Shown piece after piece: positions 1 to 11,149 of a stretch of DNA of 64,000 nucleotides. The position numbers were made by a program, and so were the translations under genes. The stretch is from contig CM018038.1 of assembly GCA_008638375.1 (NCBI GenBank), positions 34,462,169-34,526,168 of the forward strand, in the 5' to 3' direction. The stretch is from Nyssa sinensis. Its lineage: Eukaryota; Streptophyta; Magnoliopsida; Cornales; Nyssaceae. The notes below the pieces were generated by a model, which was given only the letters and a program-made list of their open reading frames with translations, was not told where the DNA came from and searched no databases. Each line of letters starts with the position of its first letter. Position 1 is the stretch's first letter.

Positions 1-2056
1 TCGGTACCTTGTTTGACAAAATCGACCACCATTGAGTCCAGAACGTCAAACATTAAGGTAGGTACCCTTGTAGTCATTGGTGTTCATTTAGTAGCTTAAT
101 AAACTGTTTAGGACTCAATTGAAATTAGTCCAATTTGTCTGTTCATATATTTTGGGGTCTAATTTTCAAAATCAGACTCTGTAATTGAGTCCAGAACGTC
201 TAAAAACGTTGAGTTAAACTCTCCTTGCATTTTAATTAGTCTTCATTTGACCAATTTTAGGCTTAAGGGTACTTTAGTAATTTTCCTTATTTATTACAGG
301 GCTTTAAAACAATTAAAAATATTTTTCTGGGGTTAAACATAATTTCCTTAATACTCTGGGGTTAATTCGTAAATAGTAAGACTTCCGATTCAAGGGTTTA
401 GGTTGAACCCACTGGTTTAGCAGTTCATTTCATGAACTAATAAAAATCCCTTCTTAAAACCAACCAGGCAGTCTTAACACAAGTGATCCGCGACCAATGC
501 CTTGAGAGCCAACTGGTCTAGCCGGTTCAACAAGTCGGCAGTGCGTTATAATGGCGTCATCAAAACAATGCCGTTCTATTTAATTTCATTTTAACCCCTT
601 ATAACTAAAACAACAACATTTCACTTATTGTTATATCCGTTTCCTTTGCGGGTTAACTCGAACCCAATTTGGATCCGATCCAACACCAAAACGGCACTGT
701 TTCACTTAAGTGTGAACAATGCTTCTTCCTCGGCTTTCCAATGACATGCCGGTTACCATCTCCGGCAATGGTTGCTAGATTCTGGAAATTTTGAGTTTTC
801 AAACTTCTTTTTCTTGTTGTTTTTAAGCTACTTTTTTATTCTAGGATCATTTTGATCCCTTGAATCTCTGAGATGGCCGGAATAGTCTCAGCCTGATTTT
901 CCGGTGAGGTGTGTTTCTCACTGGTTCTCCCTTGTTTGGTCACCATTCTTTGTGATTCTTGAACCAGTATGATCCTTAGTCAAGTCTCAACCAATTGTGG
1001 ACTTCAAAAACCAGTATACTTAGGGTTTTCTTAGGTTAGCCGATTATTCTTCAACCAGCAGCTGACTCTTAAATGCCCACATTTGAGCCAAATCGTGTGA
1101 TTCTTTTTGCCTTTAGTTCTATTTTCAACATAGTTTAGGCCCCCGTTCAGAGAATATGGTTTTGTTTAAGTTGAATTATGGGTAAGCTTTCAGGCTTCAT
1201 TAATGGCGGTTCAAACTTGAACCAACCACTTCAGGGGTCTACAAGCTCGGATAATTGGTCTAACATGTCTAAACTTTACACAAAAACTTAAAGAAATGAG
1301 AAGAATTGAGTTCCGACCTTGTTTTGATTGAGTTGTAAATTTTCCTTCTTCTTCTCTCTTTTCCTTTCCTCACTGTCCAAGCAATCATCCAATCTCCTCC
1401 ACGAAATTTTCTCTCTTGCTCACCCAGTTTCAGTAAATGGAATCTAGGTTACACAACTTGTACATATGTAGGGGATTTTACTAAACAACTAAGTTATGTC
1501 AAGTCAAAAAAAGTGGCTAGGGAAGTTGGTTATGGTGGGCTGTTGCAGATTGCAGCAGTTGCAGGGTGGCTATGCATTTCATAATTCCTCTCTTTTTTTT
1601 TCCCATATATATATATTTTCACCTATACACACACTCAAGTGTGTTGTCTTGTCTTTCTCATCATGTGCAAGTCACATGATGAGATAAAATAATTTTATAT
1701 AATATTATTATATTTTTTAATATTTTATCTAATTATTTTGATAATTATTTAATTAAATAATTACATGATATTTGATGTATAATTTTTCCCTACTTTAGGT
1801 TGGTGTTTTGTTTGATCACTCAATCTTTTTAACCTAGGTTGGGTTAAGTTTAAATGTGGTTAGGTTAGATTTTAACCCTACATTGTGTCATGGCCTTAAC
1901 TGAGGTAATGGCCTACTTTTCGGTTGGATTAATTCCTAACCCTAGTTAATAGCATGACATTGCATATTGTCCAAAGAATTTTCAAAAGGTCTTTCATTGA
2001 CATAGTTTCTAATACATTACACAAAATCACCCAATTCGTTGGGTGTGGGTGTTACA
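1..2056 (+). mobile_element. Long LTR (A), left end outside the window
   Basis: The 3' part of a long LTR, related to those at 19809-23683 and 39925-43633. It contains repeated 'gagtccagaacgtc' subrepeats at about 30-210, ACGT-type near-palindromes at about 562-577 and 688-703, a low-complexity AT tract near 1600-1760, and ends in GGGTGTTACA at 2056. The distance from the subrepeat to the end (about 1.87 kb) matches the LTR at 19809-23683. The next bases are chromovirus pol, so this LTR was inserted into that element. No coding sequence was recognised in it; the 63-residue ORF near 1496 looks like chance. Confidence 0.6.
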
Positions 2057-2623
2057 GAATGGATGTAAAGTGCTGATTTTTCTGGAGCTTACTTAGAGAA
2101 AGCTTCCAAAAGAATAAGAAATGGGTGGATCATGGGAGAAGACCAATGTAGTTCAACGTTGGAGATCTTGTACTAGTCTAGTTGATGCCAGTATAACTTA
2201 GATATCTGTGCAGCAGTGATCAGTGTCTTCTTTGAAGTACGAGGGCCAGCACCAACAATTGTGAAAGTTGGAAAAGCCTCTTACAAGATCGACCTTCATC
2301 ATGAATGAAGGTGCACACACTGTTTCACGATGTTGCCTCAGGCCTTATCATGCAGATCTAGAGGACCCATGTTGCAGCACCTCCAGCAGAATTTCCATCA
2401 ACATCAAGCTCCTTGAAGTGAATTAGATTGAAGAGATCCTTGTAGATAGGGGAGCAGTTTTCTGAAGATGACCACAACAAGAGTACCTTGTGAAGTGGAA
2501 AGGACTTGGAGTCAAGAAATCAGTTGGGAGAATGCGGAATTTTTAGCTCTGTTTGTAGACAAAGTGAACGAGTATCTAGCCTCAAAAGTCTACAAGGATG
2601 TCGACCACATAAGTGGGGGAGCA
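2057..2623 (+). pseudogene. Decayed chromovirus pol 3' end with chromodomain
   Basis: This is the C-terminal end of a Ty3/gypsy chromovirus polyprotein, broken by frameshifts and stops. Near 2150 a frame reads FNVGDLVLV, the conserved block after integrase. Around 2435-2510 another reads QEYLVKWKGL, the hallmark of the retroelement chromodomain, which in the family steers integration to marked chromatin. The frame is lost after that. A purine-rich tract (AGTGGGGGAGCA, about 2612-2623) lies immediately before the LTR at 2624, where the polypurine tract belongs. The upstream gag-pol is not present; the LTR ending at 2056 interrupts it. Confidence 0.8.
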
Positions 2624-3248
2624 TGTCATGGGCCATGCTTGTCCAGTGCATTTCGCATATGGCCACTTGTCTCGCGCCAACCATTTTGGGTTTCTACATG
2701 ACGTAAGTAGTGTAAATATGTAGTAGTTGTAGTGTTTGCACTGGTAGATTTTCCCACAACTTGAGTAATAATGTTGAAGTGTATGAGTCATGACCTTATG
2801 GAGGAGATGTGTTGTAACTTTTCCAAAGGGATAGAAGTGTAGTTTAGGGGTTATACCATAAGTGTTTAGTCCCCCTTGGTCTAAATCATTGTAATGTGAA
2901 TTTCAGACAAGGTGACGTCTTCTCCTGTCAGTTTTGTAAATTTGTATCTTGCTGTTGGAGAGGTTCAGCAAGGCAAGCATAAGTACCCTACTTTAAAGTG
3001 CCTAATGTTGTTGCTTGTACTTGCCTCCCTACTAATTGCAGTCTGGAAACATTCTCCCTTTAATAAAATTGAGCTTTGTACCTCTATTATGGCTACTTGT
3101 GTTGTTTTAATACTCGTGGGCTTACTAGTTGCCTTTGGGTGCATGTGTGTGCTCTTTGCAAGGTGACACTTGGCTGACTTGCTTGGTGGCTATCCAAGGC
3201 AAGCACCGCTTGGTCCAACATTCGTGTTAAAGTGCTTGGTTCGTGACA
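2624..3248 (+). mobile_element. Chromovirus 3' LTR
   Basis: A 625-bp LTR that starts TGTCA and ends TGACA, a perfect 5-bp terminal inverted repeat. It directly follows the polypurine-like tract of the pol remnant. An AATAAA near 3061 could serve as a poly(A) signal. The matching 5' LTR is not in the window, so target duplications cannot be checked. Confidence 0.75.
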
Positions 3249-5526
3249 CAAATGGATGTAACTTTTTTGATAATTATACAAAATAGTTTGGCATTGGGCT
3301 TCCACACAAATTGTTTGGAGATGTATTAGATATTCCAAAGCCTCTATAACAGGTTAGGCAAGATTGATTTTTCCTTATAGCAACCAAAACATGAGGGCTG
3401 GTTGGTGGCATTTGGAGTGTCCTTGAGTCCTTGCCATTTTGTTTTTTTTTTTTTCTTGGGTGATAATTAAGATTTTATTATAAGTGAAAAAGAAAAGAAA
3501 ATACCTGCCAAATAAGCGAAAGAGAAAAGTTTTAGGAGCCTAGTACGCATAAGAGTATAATGGCAGGTACATATGATGAGATCTCAAAAAACCACAAAAG
3601 GCATGATGTAGAATTCTAGGCTTCACACCTGAGGGAAGGAAGACATTGGCATCCACACCAACACAATAAAGAAAATCTCAATTCATTCCATCATTATTCC
3701 ATAGCCAACTGTCTAGAGTCCTTTTAAATAGGCTTACTGTAGAATAGAAGGAAGGTAACATAAGACAAGTAAAATCATCAACAAATCCCTAAAATCAAGT
3801 AAACAAAATAAATCCTAATAACATCAAATAAAATCCCTTCAACAAATAAAATCAGCCCTGGCATATGTCAGTCTTGCCCAATAATGTAGTTGCCCAACCA
3901 TAGGGACACTGGATGGGTCCTTTGGCGTTGACATTGGTAGACTCATAAAAATGGGGCCAAGGCCCTGGTGTTTGCACCTGCAAGGAAATTCTAATGCTAG
4001 GTACATATGATAAGATCCCAAGGCAAAATGATCTAGGGAATAATTTTCGAGCTTCAAAATAGTTCATTCTTTGTTTTGAAAGATTCCTCTATTCACCCCT
4101 TCTATATTTTATCAAATGAGCCAAATCAGAGCCTTGTTGCAAATAATTTGGTAATACTTCCATTGACTCTAGCCACACTCATGTAAAAGGTCCTTTGCTA
4201 ACGTGCTTATAGCTCTTGGCATGAGGTTGGGATGTGTTCCTCCTATGTAGTGCACGTACAAACTTGGTTGTCATTGTCTCAGATGAATTGGGCTGTCAGG
4301 GTATCTATTTTATTTTATATGCTTGGCGAGGACTATGGGTAGGGGTTTAGCAATGCTCTTGGGGTTGCAGAACATTGTTTGCATGAAAATGGGGTAATAG
4401 TTTTGCTTGGGTGCTTTTGATTTGACTTGCTTCTTTAGCATTGCACAATGTTATGTACATAGTTTATCTAATGTAGGGGTGCCATTAATGTGCATGTTTG
4501 GGCATAAGCATGAGAAATGGCTTGTTGGTGCACAAGGACACAGGGCTCTATTGGAGCAAACATGCCACTTGCCTATTCAAGAGCCTAGTGGTGTCATTGG
4601 TATGCTGGCTTGGGTTAGTTTTATTTTTTTGGTGCTGATGTGTATACCTTTTTGTTTTGGTTGCCATGGGAATATTATCTATTGGGTGGTTGTCATGGTG
4701 GTATTAATGTGTATATCCATTACTTATATTTTAAAAAGGTATATATCCATTGGCTTCGATGACTGAAAAATGGTTTCTGTTGTGCATGGCATTGGGAAGC
4801 TATTGGTATGCCATAAGATGCTTTGGGTGAAACACTTGTTATTTAGTTGCTTATCTTGTTGGGTAAACTATGTGGCATTTATGATGGTGTGTTCTTAAGC
4901 TTAAATGATGGTTAGGTAGCCTCAACCTAAATGAAAGTTGTGATCGTTACCTCTGCAAAAAATATTGGACTGTCAAACATAGCCAAAGGCTAGGCTATAC
5001 ACCACTCCCAATGGAATGCCACATTAAAGGATGAAATTTACTTATATTTGGGTAAGGTGGATCTTGGTCCTTTCACATAGAAGGGTGTAAGCATAAACTC
5101 TGAAACTAGGTCCCTGTATAAACAAGACTATACATGGATCCTTGTAAGTTGGGGCATTTAGGTAATTTAATGTTTTAGAAGCATATTACATTCATGTATC
5201 ATGTTCAAATTTCAAATTATTCATCAAAACGAGACAAGGGGTAAAGAAGAAAAGTACAATGTCATGGTGTGTAGAGTAGAAGAAACTCGTCCAAACAGAA
5301 ATCTCACCCACATTAAACCTGTAGTTATGCAACTATTCTTGGACCTCATTTTTTGCTCTATAATGGGGGAAATAAAATCGGTTATGGAAGTTCTTCCCAC
5401 TCACGAGTCAGGAACTTGTTCATCCTTTTCATATTGTTTTTGATGTCATCTTAAGCTTGCTTCTTTTAGTTTTATGTTTATTACCATTTTTTTTCACTGA
5501 GATCTCAATGGATTATTAAATTCCAG
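3249..5526. other. Non-coding stretch, probably intron or 5' flank of the RRM gene
   Basis: No gene was recognised. The ORFs here (for example 4407-4766 and 5201-5443) are low-complexity or have no recognisable domain. A poly-T tract near 3440-3454 may be a retroposon tail. The earlier exons expected for the RRM gene at 5527 were looked for and not found. Confidence 0.4.
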
Positions 5527-6282
5527 TGTGGCGAGAAGGCAATGGTTTTATGCTTTGTTGAGTTTAATGACGCCAAATGTGCTCTTACTGCTTTGGAAGC
5601 TCTTCAAGGTGAAGTATATCAAGAAATTTTTGATAATTTTTTTATGTATCTACCAATTTATTATTTATGTGGTAAAAATGTATCCATTTGGTAACCCTTT
5701 TCTGATGCTTATTTATGATGGAACAAGGAAACTGAATATTGGCGTGCTATAGCTATATAAAGCAATTGAATTTGTGGACATTATAAATATGCTTTTCTCG
5801 TAAGTTTTGAAATTGATTATAATGCATAATATCAAATTTAATAAATTCCAATAGGCCACACTCCACATCATACATTACCAATTAACATGTTAATGAAAAA
5901 TGACCTGGAGGTCACGGGTTACTCCATTGTGACCTAGAGGTCACGAGTTGGAGTCGCGAAAACAGACACTCTACAAACGGGGGTAATGTTGCGTACATCC
6001 AACCCACTCCAGACCTTGCAGTGGTGGGAGTGCACTGGGCTAGCCCCTTTTTGTCACAGAGCTTTGAAGAGATTGAGAATGCTCAATTAGATTAACTTTC
6101 CATTGGAAATACATCATTTGATGAGGTTATGATTTGCATTTTCTTCTGCAGGTTACAAATTTGATAACAAGAAACCTGATTCCGCTGTGTTGAGGATTCA
6201 CTTTGCACATTTTCCTTTCCGTCTGCCATCAGATCATGACGAGCAACGTATGGAGCCCCACCATGACCACAGACACGGCTGA
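5527..6282 (+). CDS. RRM RNA-binding protein, last two exons only (partial)
   Basis: Two exons encode the C-terminus of an RNA recognition motif protein similar to plant RBPMS/Scw1-like proteins. Exon 5527-5608 follows a TTCCAG acceptor and ends at AAG|GTGAAG. Exon 6152-6282 follows CTGCAG and ends in TGA. The phase-1 junction keeps the frame. The first exon carries an RNP1-like strand (AMVLCFVEF) and helix 2 of the RRM; the second carries the last strand (AVLRIHFAHFPF) and a short tail rich in His, Asp and Arg. RRMs bind single-stranded RNA. The N-terminal half of the RRM and any earlier domain are missing: they may lie left of the window beyond the retroelements at 1-3248, or be lost. It could be a live gene with a large intron or a fragment; the two exons show no damage. 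Confidence 0.7.
5901..6052 (+). mobile_element. Au-like SINE in the last intron of the RRM gene
   Basis: The order of blocks matches the plant Au SINE family: GACCTAGAGGTCACGAGTT with a degenerate Pol III B box, then a block with GCGTACATCC, then CAGACC, then GTGCACTGGGC, ending in CCCCTTTTT. The first 30 bases are a partial direct duplication of the head (TGACCTGGAGGTCACGGGTT). The B box is mutated (GAGTTGGAGTC), so the copy is probably inactive. It lies between the two RRM exons and leaves both splice sites intact. Confidence 0.8.
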
Positions 6283-7510
6283 GATGATGATGAATCTGAG
6301 GGGCCTTATGAAGTTTGATACAGAAGATAAATGTCCTTTCTTTCTTCTTTTTTTTTTTTTTTTCCTTCCAGCTTGAATTAGATAGGTGAGCTGGAAGAGC
6401 TATATTAAAACATAATTTGGCATTTTAAGTGATAGCAGGAGCTTGTTGGTGTCATGTGGTGGATTGATCATTAGCTTACATTTTACTGCTCCACCAATGA
6501 GGGAACAGAGAAGTTTGTACTTGACAGTTATTAAGAATGGGTAGTTAATGAGGGATTCCCTTGCGTGATTGGATTGGATTGGATTGATTCTAGTGTGTAG
6601 TATGTGCTTGACACAAATTTGATTTGGTGCTGCATCTGTCATTGACTACTGATTTTATGCCACATGTCCACACTGGTAAAGGCTTGAGCCCTTTTCTTTG
6701 CAATTTGGATTGGATCCGTGGTTATGTTGCATTAGATAAGAATTATCAAATCTAACAAGCCTTTTCTCGTTCAGGTCGAGAATTCAAGTCCCCTTAAAAG
6801 AACAAAAGTGAGTCATAGAGTGATTTTTTTACCTATCAACAAAAAATCAAGCTCCGGCTCTATTACCTGCTTTTGGGTGGAAAGAATGTGTCATTCACTC
6901 ATTCTATGCAGAAAAAGAAGGTTTAAGGAAACATTTTGAATTGTGATGATCATAAGACAATAATGGTGATGTATGATGTGGGAAGGAAGACTTACATGAA
7001 TTGGATTATAAAATAGAGGAGCCATCGTAGAGAACAAATGATGCCGATTTACAGAATATTATATGTAGAGCATGATGCGAATGGAAACCTCCCGGAACTT
7101 TCAGGCAACCAAAAAATTAAAAAAAAAAGTATGGAGGATTAAATACTAATATTAAGTAAGGGTGGTCTCGTGAATCATGATTGAAACTGTATTTAAAGAT
7201 TTCCCACCTGCTCAAAGAAAGATTTATTAATTGCTAAAAATTGTATTAAATATCAAGGAAGACAGGCCTCTTGGAAGAAGAGCACAGAAAAAAAAAAGAA
7301 GGAATATTGTAAGTTGATGCTAAATTTCATTTAAGAGACATCTCTTAATTGGTTATTCTTCTTCTTCGAGTATGGCATTAGCAACTGGGTTACAACCTAT
7401 CTCTGCAATCTAATCTCTAATCTATGGGTTATAAATAATAACTTGAGAGCTGGTTGAATAATACTTATGATTCTACAGGACACCACAAACCAAATTGTAA
7501 AATAACAATT
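6283..7510. other. 3' flanks of two convergent genes
   Basis: This holds the 3' UTR of the RRM gene (poly-T tract at 6345-6363) and then the 3' flank of the minus-strand ALP1-like gene. No further coding sequence is seen. Confidence 0.5.
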
Positions 7511-9028
7511 TCAGGAGAGGAAGGAAGTGCCTGCATGGTTATGGTGCAAAAGATTATGAGCAATTGCATCCCTAGCTTTGATTGCGCTTACCGATCTCAA
7601 TCCAATCTCAGGCACCATTTCGTCGTCAATAAGCTCAAAACCCAACACCGGATCCATTTCTTCCTTTCTAATTTCACATATATTGTGCAATACGCAGCAC
7701 GCCCCAAGCACCACCGGCAAGTCTTGAAGTTTCACCTCCGTTCGCTTTTGCAGGCAACACCATCTCCCTTTCAATCTCCCAAACGCATCTTTTGCAACCC
7801 TCTGAATCTCCCCAATCTTCTCATTAAACGCATGTTGTGTCCAGGTTAAATGCTGTTGTGTGTAGGGCACCAATACCCAATCCATTAAAGGATACCCGCA
7901 ACTCCCAACTATCCAAACACCCTTCAACAGCCCCCCTGTTGCCCTCTGATACAGTGCAGACTTCTCCAACACCTGATCATCAGCCATTGAACCTGGCCAT
8001 CCGATGCACACATCAGTAAACACCCCTTTTGAATCAACTACACCTTGAACTGTAATCGAATATGATGTCTTTTGATTCCTCTCTGTATGTCGCTTATTGT
8101 AATAAGCCGCCACACTAATTTTAGGAGCAACGATCGGTATATGCGTAGTATACATTGATCCCAGCACACTGGAAATCCCTGAAATGGATTCAAATTCATC
8201 CTTAACCTTCCTCCTCAACGACTCCTCATCTGGCCACTGAACATACTTTGGCATCAAAACTGTCCTTATCGCTGAACAAACCTCAAGAACAAGCTTGTGA
8301 CAAGTCGATATACCCAAACCAAATCTCTTAGACACCAGCCTAAGAGGCTCGCCAGTGGCCAGCCTCCATATACACACGGCCACCCTCTGTCTAACCGGAA
8401 CCGCATCTCTCAACATGGTATTCTCTTTGGCAACAACCGAGCTGAGCTCGTTGCAAATCATATCAAATGTCTCCTTCCCCATCCGAAAAGCCTTCCGAAA
8501 CTCGTCCTCCGGGAAGTCAGCACCGTTGCATTGATCCCACCATGCCGTCGACCGGTTCTTAACCCACAACCTCCTTCGCGGCTCACCTGCCGCTCCTCCA
8601 CCGCCTTTCCGATTCGAATTTTCGGATTCCGCTGTAACAACGGCAGCCGCGGCAGCAGCCCGTGACTTTCTCTTCCTCAACACATCGGACTGATCTACAC
8701 TATCATAACAACCCTGTAGCTTGGAGTAATAATCCAACATGGCCCTAGTCTTTTTCTTATGGTTAGCCTCGACTAATATCTTCTCTTCTTGATGGGTCTT
8801 TGCCCACTCTTCTTGATCAGACTTTTCTTGCTCCTCAAGCAACACAAACGAAGTTATAATCTCCTCCAAAGCCTTCACCTTCTTTCCCTCTTGTTTATCA
8901 GTCGCTTCAATACCCGATTCCTTACAACCATTGTCGTCGTCTTCGCAGGTGTCCTTTCGTGATCGCCTCCTCCTGTTACTGGTGTTGGTAATTTTGTCAT
9001 TCATTTGATCGAGTTTTTCCGGAAACAA
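7511..9028 (-). CDS. ALP1/HARBI1-like protein (domesticated PIF/Harbinger transposase)
   Basis: A single-exon ORF of 505 residues. It matches plant ALP1-like/HARBI1-like proteins of the At5g12010 group as I remember them: an acidic and basic N-terminus (nuclear-localisation-like RRRRSRK at 19-25), a Glu/Lys-rich probable coiled coil at about 50-110, then the DDE_Tnp_4 fold at about 150-500, including RLATGEPLR (222-230) and LGACCVLHNIC (441-451). The DDE catalytic triad is damaged: the usual DGTH of the first Asp reads YTTH (293-296), the second Asp region is kept (ADD, 349-351), and the position of the final Glu is Lys (about 413). Transposase activity is therefore unlikely; relatives act as DNA-binding or chromatin cofactors. 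Length and intact frame suggest a functional host gene. The start at 9028 is the first ATG; a second ATG lies at residue 9. Confidence 0.9.
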   Translation of the reverse strand: MFPEKLDQMNDKITNTSNRRRRSRKDTCEDDDNGCKESGIEATDKQEGKKVKALEEIITSFVLLEEQEKSDQEEWAKTHQEEKILVEANHKKKTRAMLDYYSKLQGCYDSVDQSDVLRKRKSRAAAAAAVVTAESENSNRKGGGGAAGEPRRRLWVKNRSTAWWDQCNGADFPEDEFRKAFRMGKETFDMICNELSSVVAKENTMLRDAVPVRQRVAVCIWRLATGEPLRLVSKRFGLGISTCHKLVLEVCSAIRTVLMPKYVQWPDEESLRRKVKDEFESISGISSVLGSMYTTHIPIVAPKISVAAYYNKRHTERNQKTSYSITVQGVVDSKGVFTDVCIGWPGSMADDQVLEKSALYQRATGGLLKGVWIVGSCGYPLMDWVLVPYTQQHLTWTQHAFNEKIGEIQRVAKDAFGRLKGRWCCLQKRTEVKLQDLPVVLGACCVLHNICEIRKEEMDPVLGFELIDDEMVPEIGLRSVSAIKARDAIAHNLLHHNHAGTSFLS

Positions 9029-9034
9029 ACCGTA

Positions 9035-9350
9035 AATATAAGAGCAATCAGCTTCCTTAGAGAGAAAAGATATTTCTTACACGGAAACAGAAGATTTGAA
9101 GCAATAAGAAAGAATGAGGAATTTTTTTGCCTTTGAAGTGTTCACGTAATGTGTGAACGAGGGTGTGAACACGGTAAAGAGAGAATGAAATGAGAAAATG
9201 GAGTGGCTTATATATATATATATATATATATATAAATTGAAAAGTACAAGTGGGAGAGAGAGAGAGACGTGTAAGAGTGTGAACGCGAGCCTGAGTTGAG
9301 GAGGAGGAAGTTTCAAAGGAAAGCGGGGTGGGAAAGCGTGGGACGATGAC
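9035..9350 (-). promoter_or_regulatory. Probable promoter and 5' UTR of the ALP1-like gene
   Basis: On the minus strand a (TA)n tract at 9209-9234 could act as a TATA element. It is followed toward the gene by a CT-rich leader, and preceded by a CT-rich tract at 9253-9266. The placement fits transcription toward 9028. The evidence is composition only; the ORFs of 79 and 98 residues here are low-complexity. Confidence 0.4.
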
Positions 9351-9359
9351 CAAAGATTA

Positions 9360-10606
9360 CGCGGTTCGGCTTCGCCAGCGCATTTGGGTCGTTGTATTGT
9401 ATAAGTCTGACTTTTTTTTGTTTTTTGGTACCATACTACCGACCTCCCTTTATTCCTAGCGATTGCGACATTGTAATCCTAACTCCCCCAATTATTTCAT
9501 TAGTTTCCCTCCTTCCCCGTAATGTGAATTCCGTGTATTTAATTTTTTTTTTTTATCCTATTTCAATCCATTTTATTTTTTAATTACCTTTTTTATGATA
9601 TAATAAAAAGTTTAGTTTAATCTCAATCAACTTTTAACTAAATTTTATTTATTTATTTTTTATTATTTGAACGATCTCACCAATTGCATTTTTCAATTAT
9701 GTAGTCGGATTGTATACTTGAATACATTATGGTATTATCTCTTATTTAAAATAGTTCACTCGATAAAATTTAAATCAGAAACTTTATTTATTTATGGTAT
9801 TATTCCTTATTTAAAACTTACTATTAAAGTAGCATAAGACAATTGAAGAGCGTGATGAAGGATTCGAGGAGATACATGTATAAAGCTGAATCATTTTTAA
9901 TTCTACTCAATTTCAATTTGAAGACTTAAAATTTCATTATATAAACGTTACCAGTTCTAATGATTAATGTCTTCATCTCTCACCTAGGTCTGATTTTTAT
10001 TTTTTATTTAAAAAAAAGGTCACCAAGAAAATAGAGTTACTATTAAGAACACTAGGAATTTTTTTTTATTGGAGTCATTAATAAAATCTTAGCTAATATC
10101 TTGTGAGTTTCCCAACATATACCAATATTAAAGACTAGTATCACACTCTCATTAGGAAGTCACTATTGATTAAAGTGGATATTTTTCAAAAATAAAAAAG
10201 ATACTCAACTTATTTTCTTGTTTTTGGTACTTTAATCTCAAATCCTTCTAAAATCCCAAGTTTTATAACAACATAAAAAATAAAATATTTAATTGATAAA
10301 AGAATTGGTATTTGTTTTCAAGTATTCTTTCTCCTCGCTAGTACACTTCTTTCTTCAAATTGTTATAGTAGATCACAATTCAATAAAAGTTTTGAAATTC
10401 TCCCTTGATTTAGAATTTATGGTCTCAAATTTTTACTAATTTACATCATACTTCAGTTACATTAAAGTTTTTTTTACTAATTTACGTCATACTTCAATTA
10501 TTCTTTTGTTGTGATTATTAGATAGTATGGTAACATAGAGTTTCCATTTAGTATAATTTGTTACAATTTTATCTAACCATTGTTCCAAATTTGTGTCATT
10601 AGTTAC
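9360..10606. other. AT-rich spacer
   Basis: Very AT-rich DNA with homopolymer T runs and no recognisable gene or repeat family. It ends where a retrotransposon LTR begins at 10607. Confidence 0.5.
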
Positions 10607-11069
10607 TGATATACCATAATTTAACCAAAATACTCGAAACGTGACATGTGTCTAAAAGAAACTCCTCAATATACAGATAACAAGAGAAATCATCCGTCCG
10701 ACCTATTAGCTTACAGAGCATAGGGACATGACGTTTTGATTTGGTTACCGCCTTTTACGACATACTAACCGCTGAATAAGAGAACAAAATCCCTATTTAC
10801 ATAGAAACTACTATTTATGGATATCTTCAAATCCCTATTTCATTGTTCCTAATCCTACTTAACTCAGGATATTTACAGCCTATAGATAAGGTTTTAAAGT
10901 ACGTCTTTGAATTCATATTCAATTCTTCTCTTGAATTATTGTTATTATATTTCACTAACTTTATCATCGAAGTGGCTACCACCGGAGCCTTTTCGGTGGC
11001 CCTCTGACCTCGAGTTCTTGACAAGTAACTTTAGAGAAGAAGCCTTTAGATCAGAAAAGTGCAACATTA
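10607..11069 (+). mobile_element. 5' LTR of Tat-like retrotransposon G
   Basis: The first bases (TGATATACCATAATTT) match the start of the LTR at 60007-60477 read on the minus strand. The end (GCAACATTA) corresponds to GCAACATCA there, with the terminal CA mutated to TA. The length (463 bp) agrees with the 466 and 471 bp LTRs of that family. A primer-binding-site-like sequence, TTTGGTGCTGTTTGTGGGAA (11071-11090), follows after one base. Confidence 0.8.
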
Positions 11070-11149
11070 GTTTGGTGCTGTTTGTGGGAACGACGATCAT
11101 TTTCACTATTTTGCATAAGGAACTAAACTTGTTTTATTAAAAAAAAAAA

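Noticed and set aside
4407..4766. 119-residue plus-strand ORF with hydrophobic segments
   Set aside because: Composition is skewed by T-rich DNA, and no family, splice context or conserved motif is visible.
7454..8665. Plus-strand ORFs across the ALP1-like gene (for example 7454-7849 and 8297-8665)
   Set aside because: They are antisense shadows of the 505-residue ORF and show no domain.
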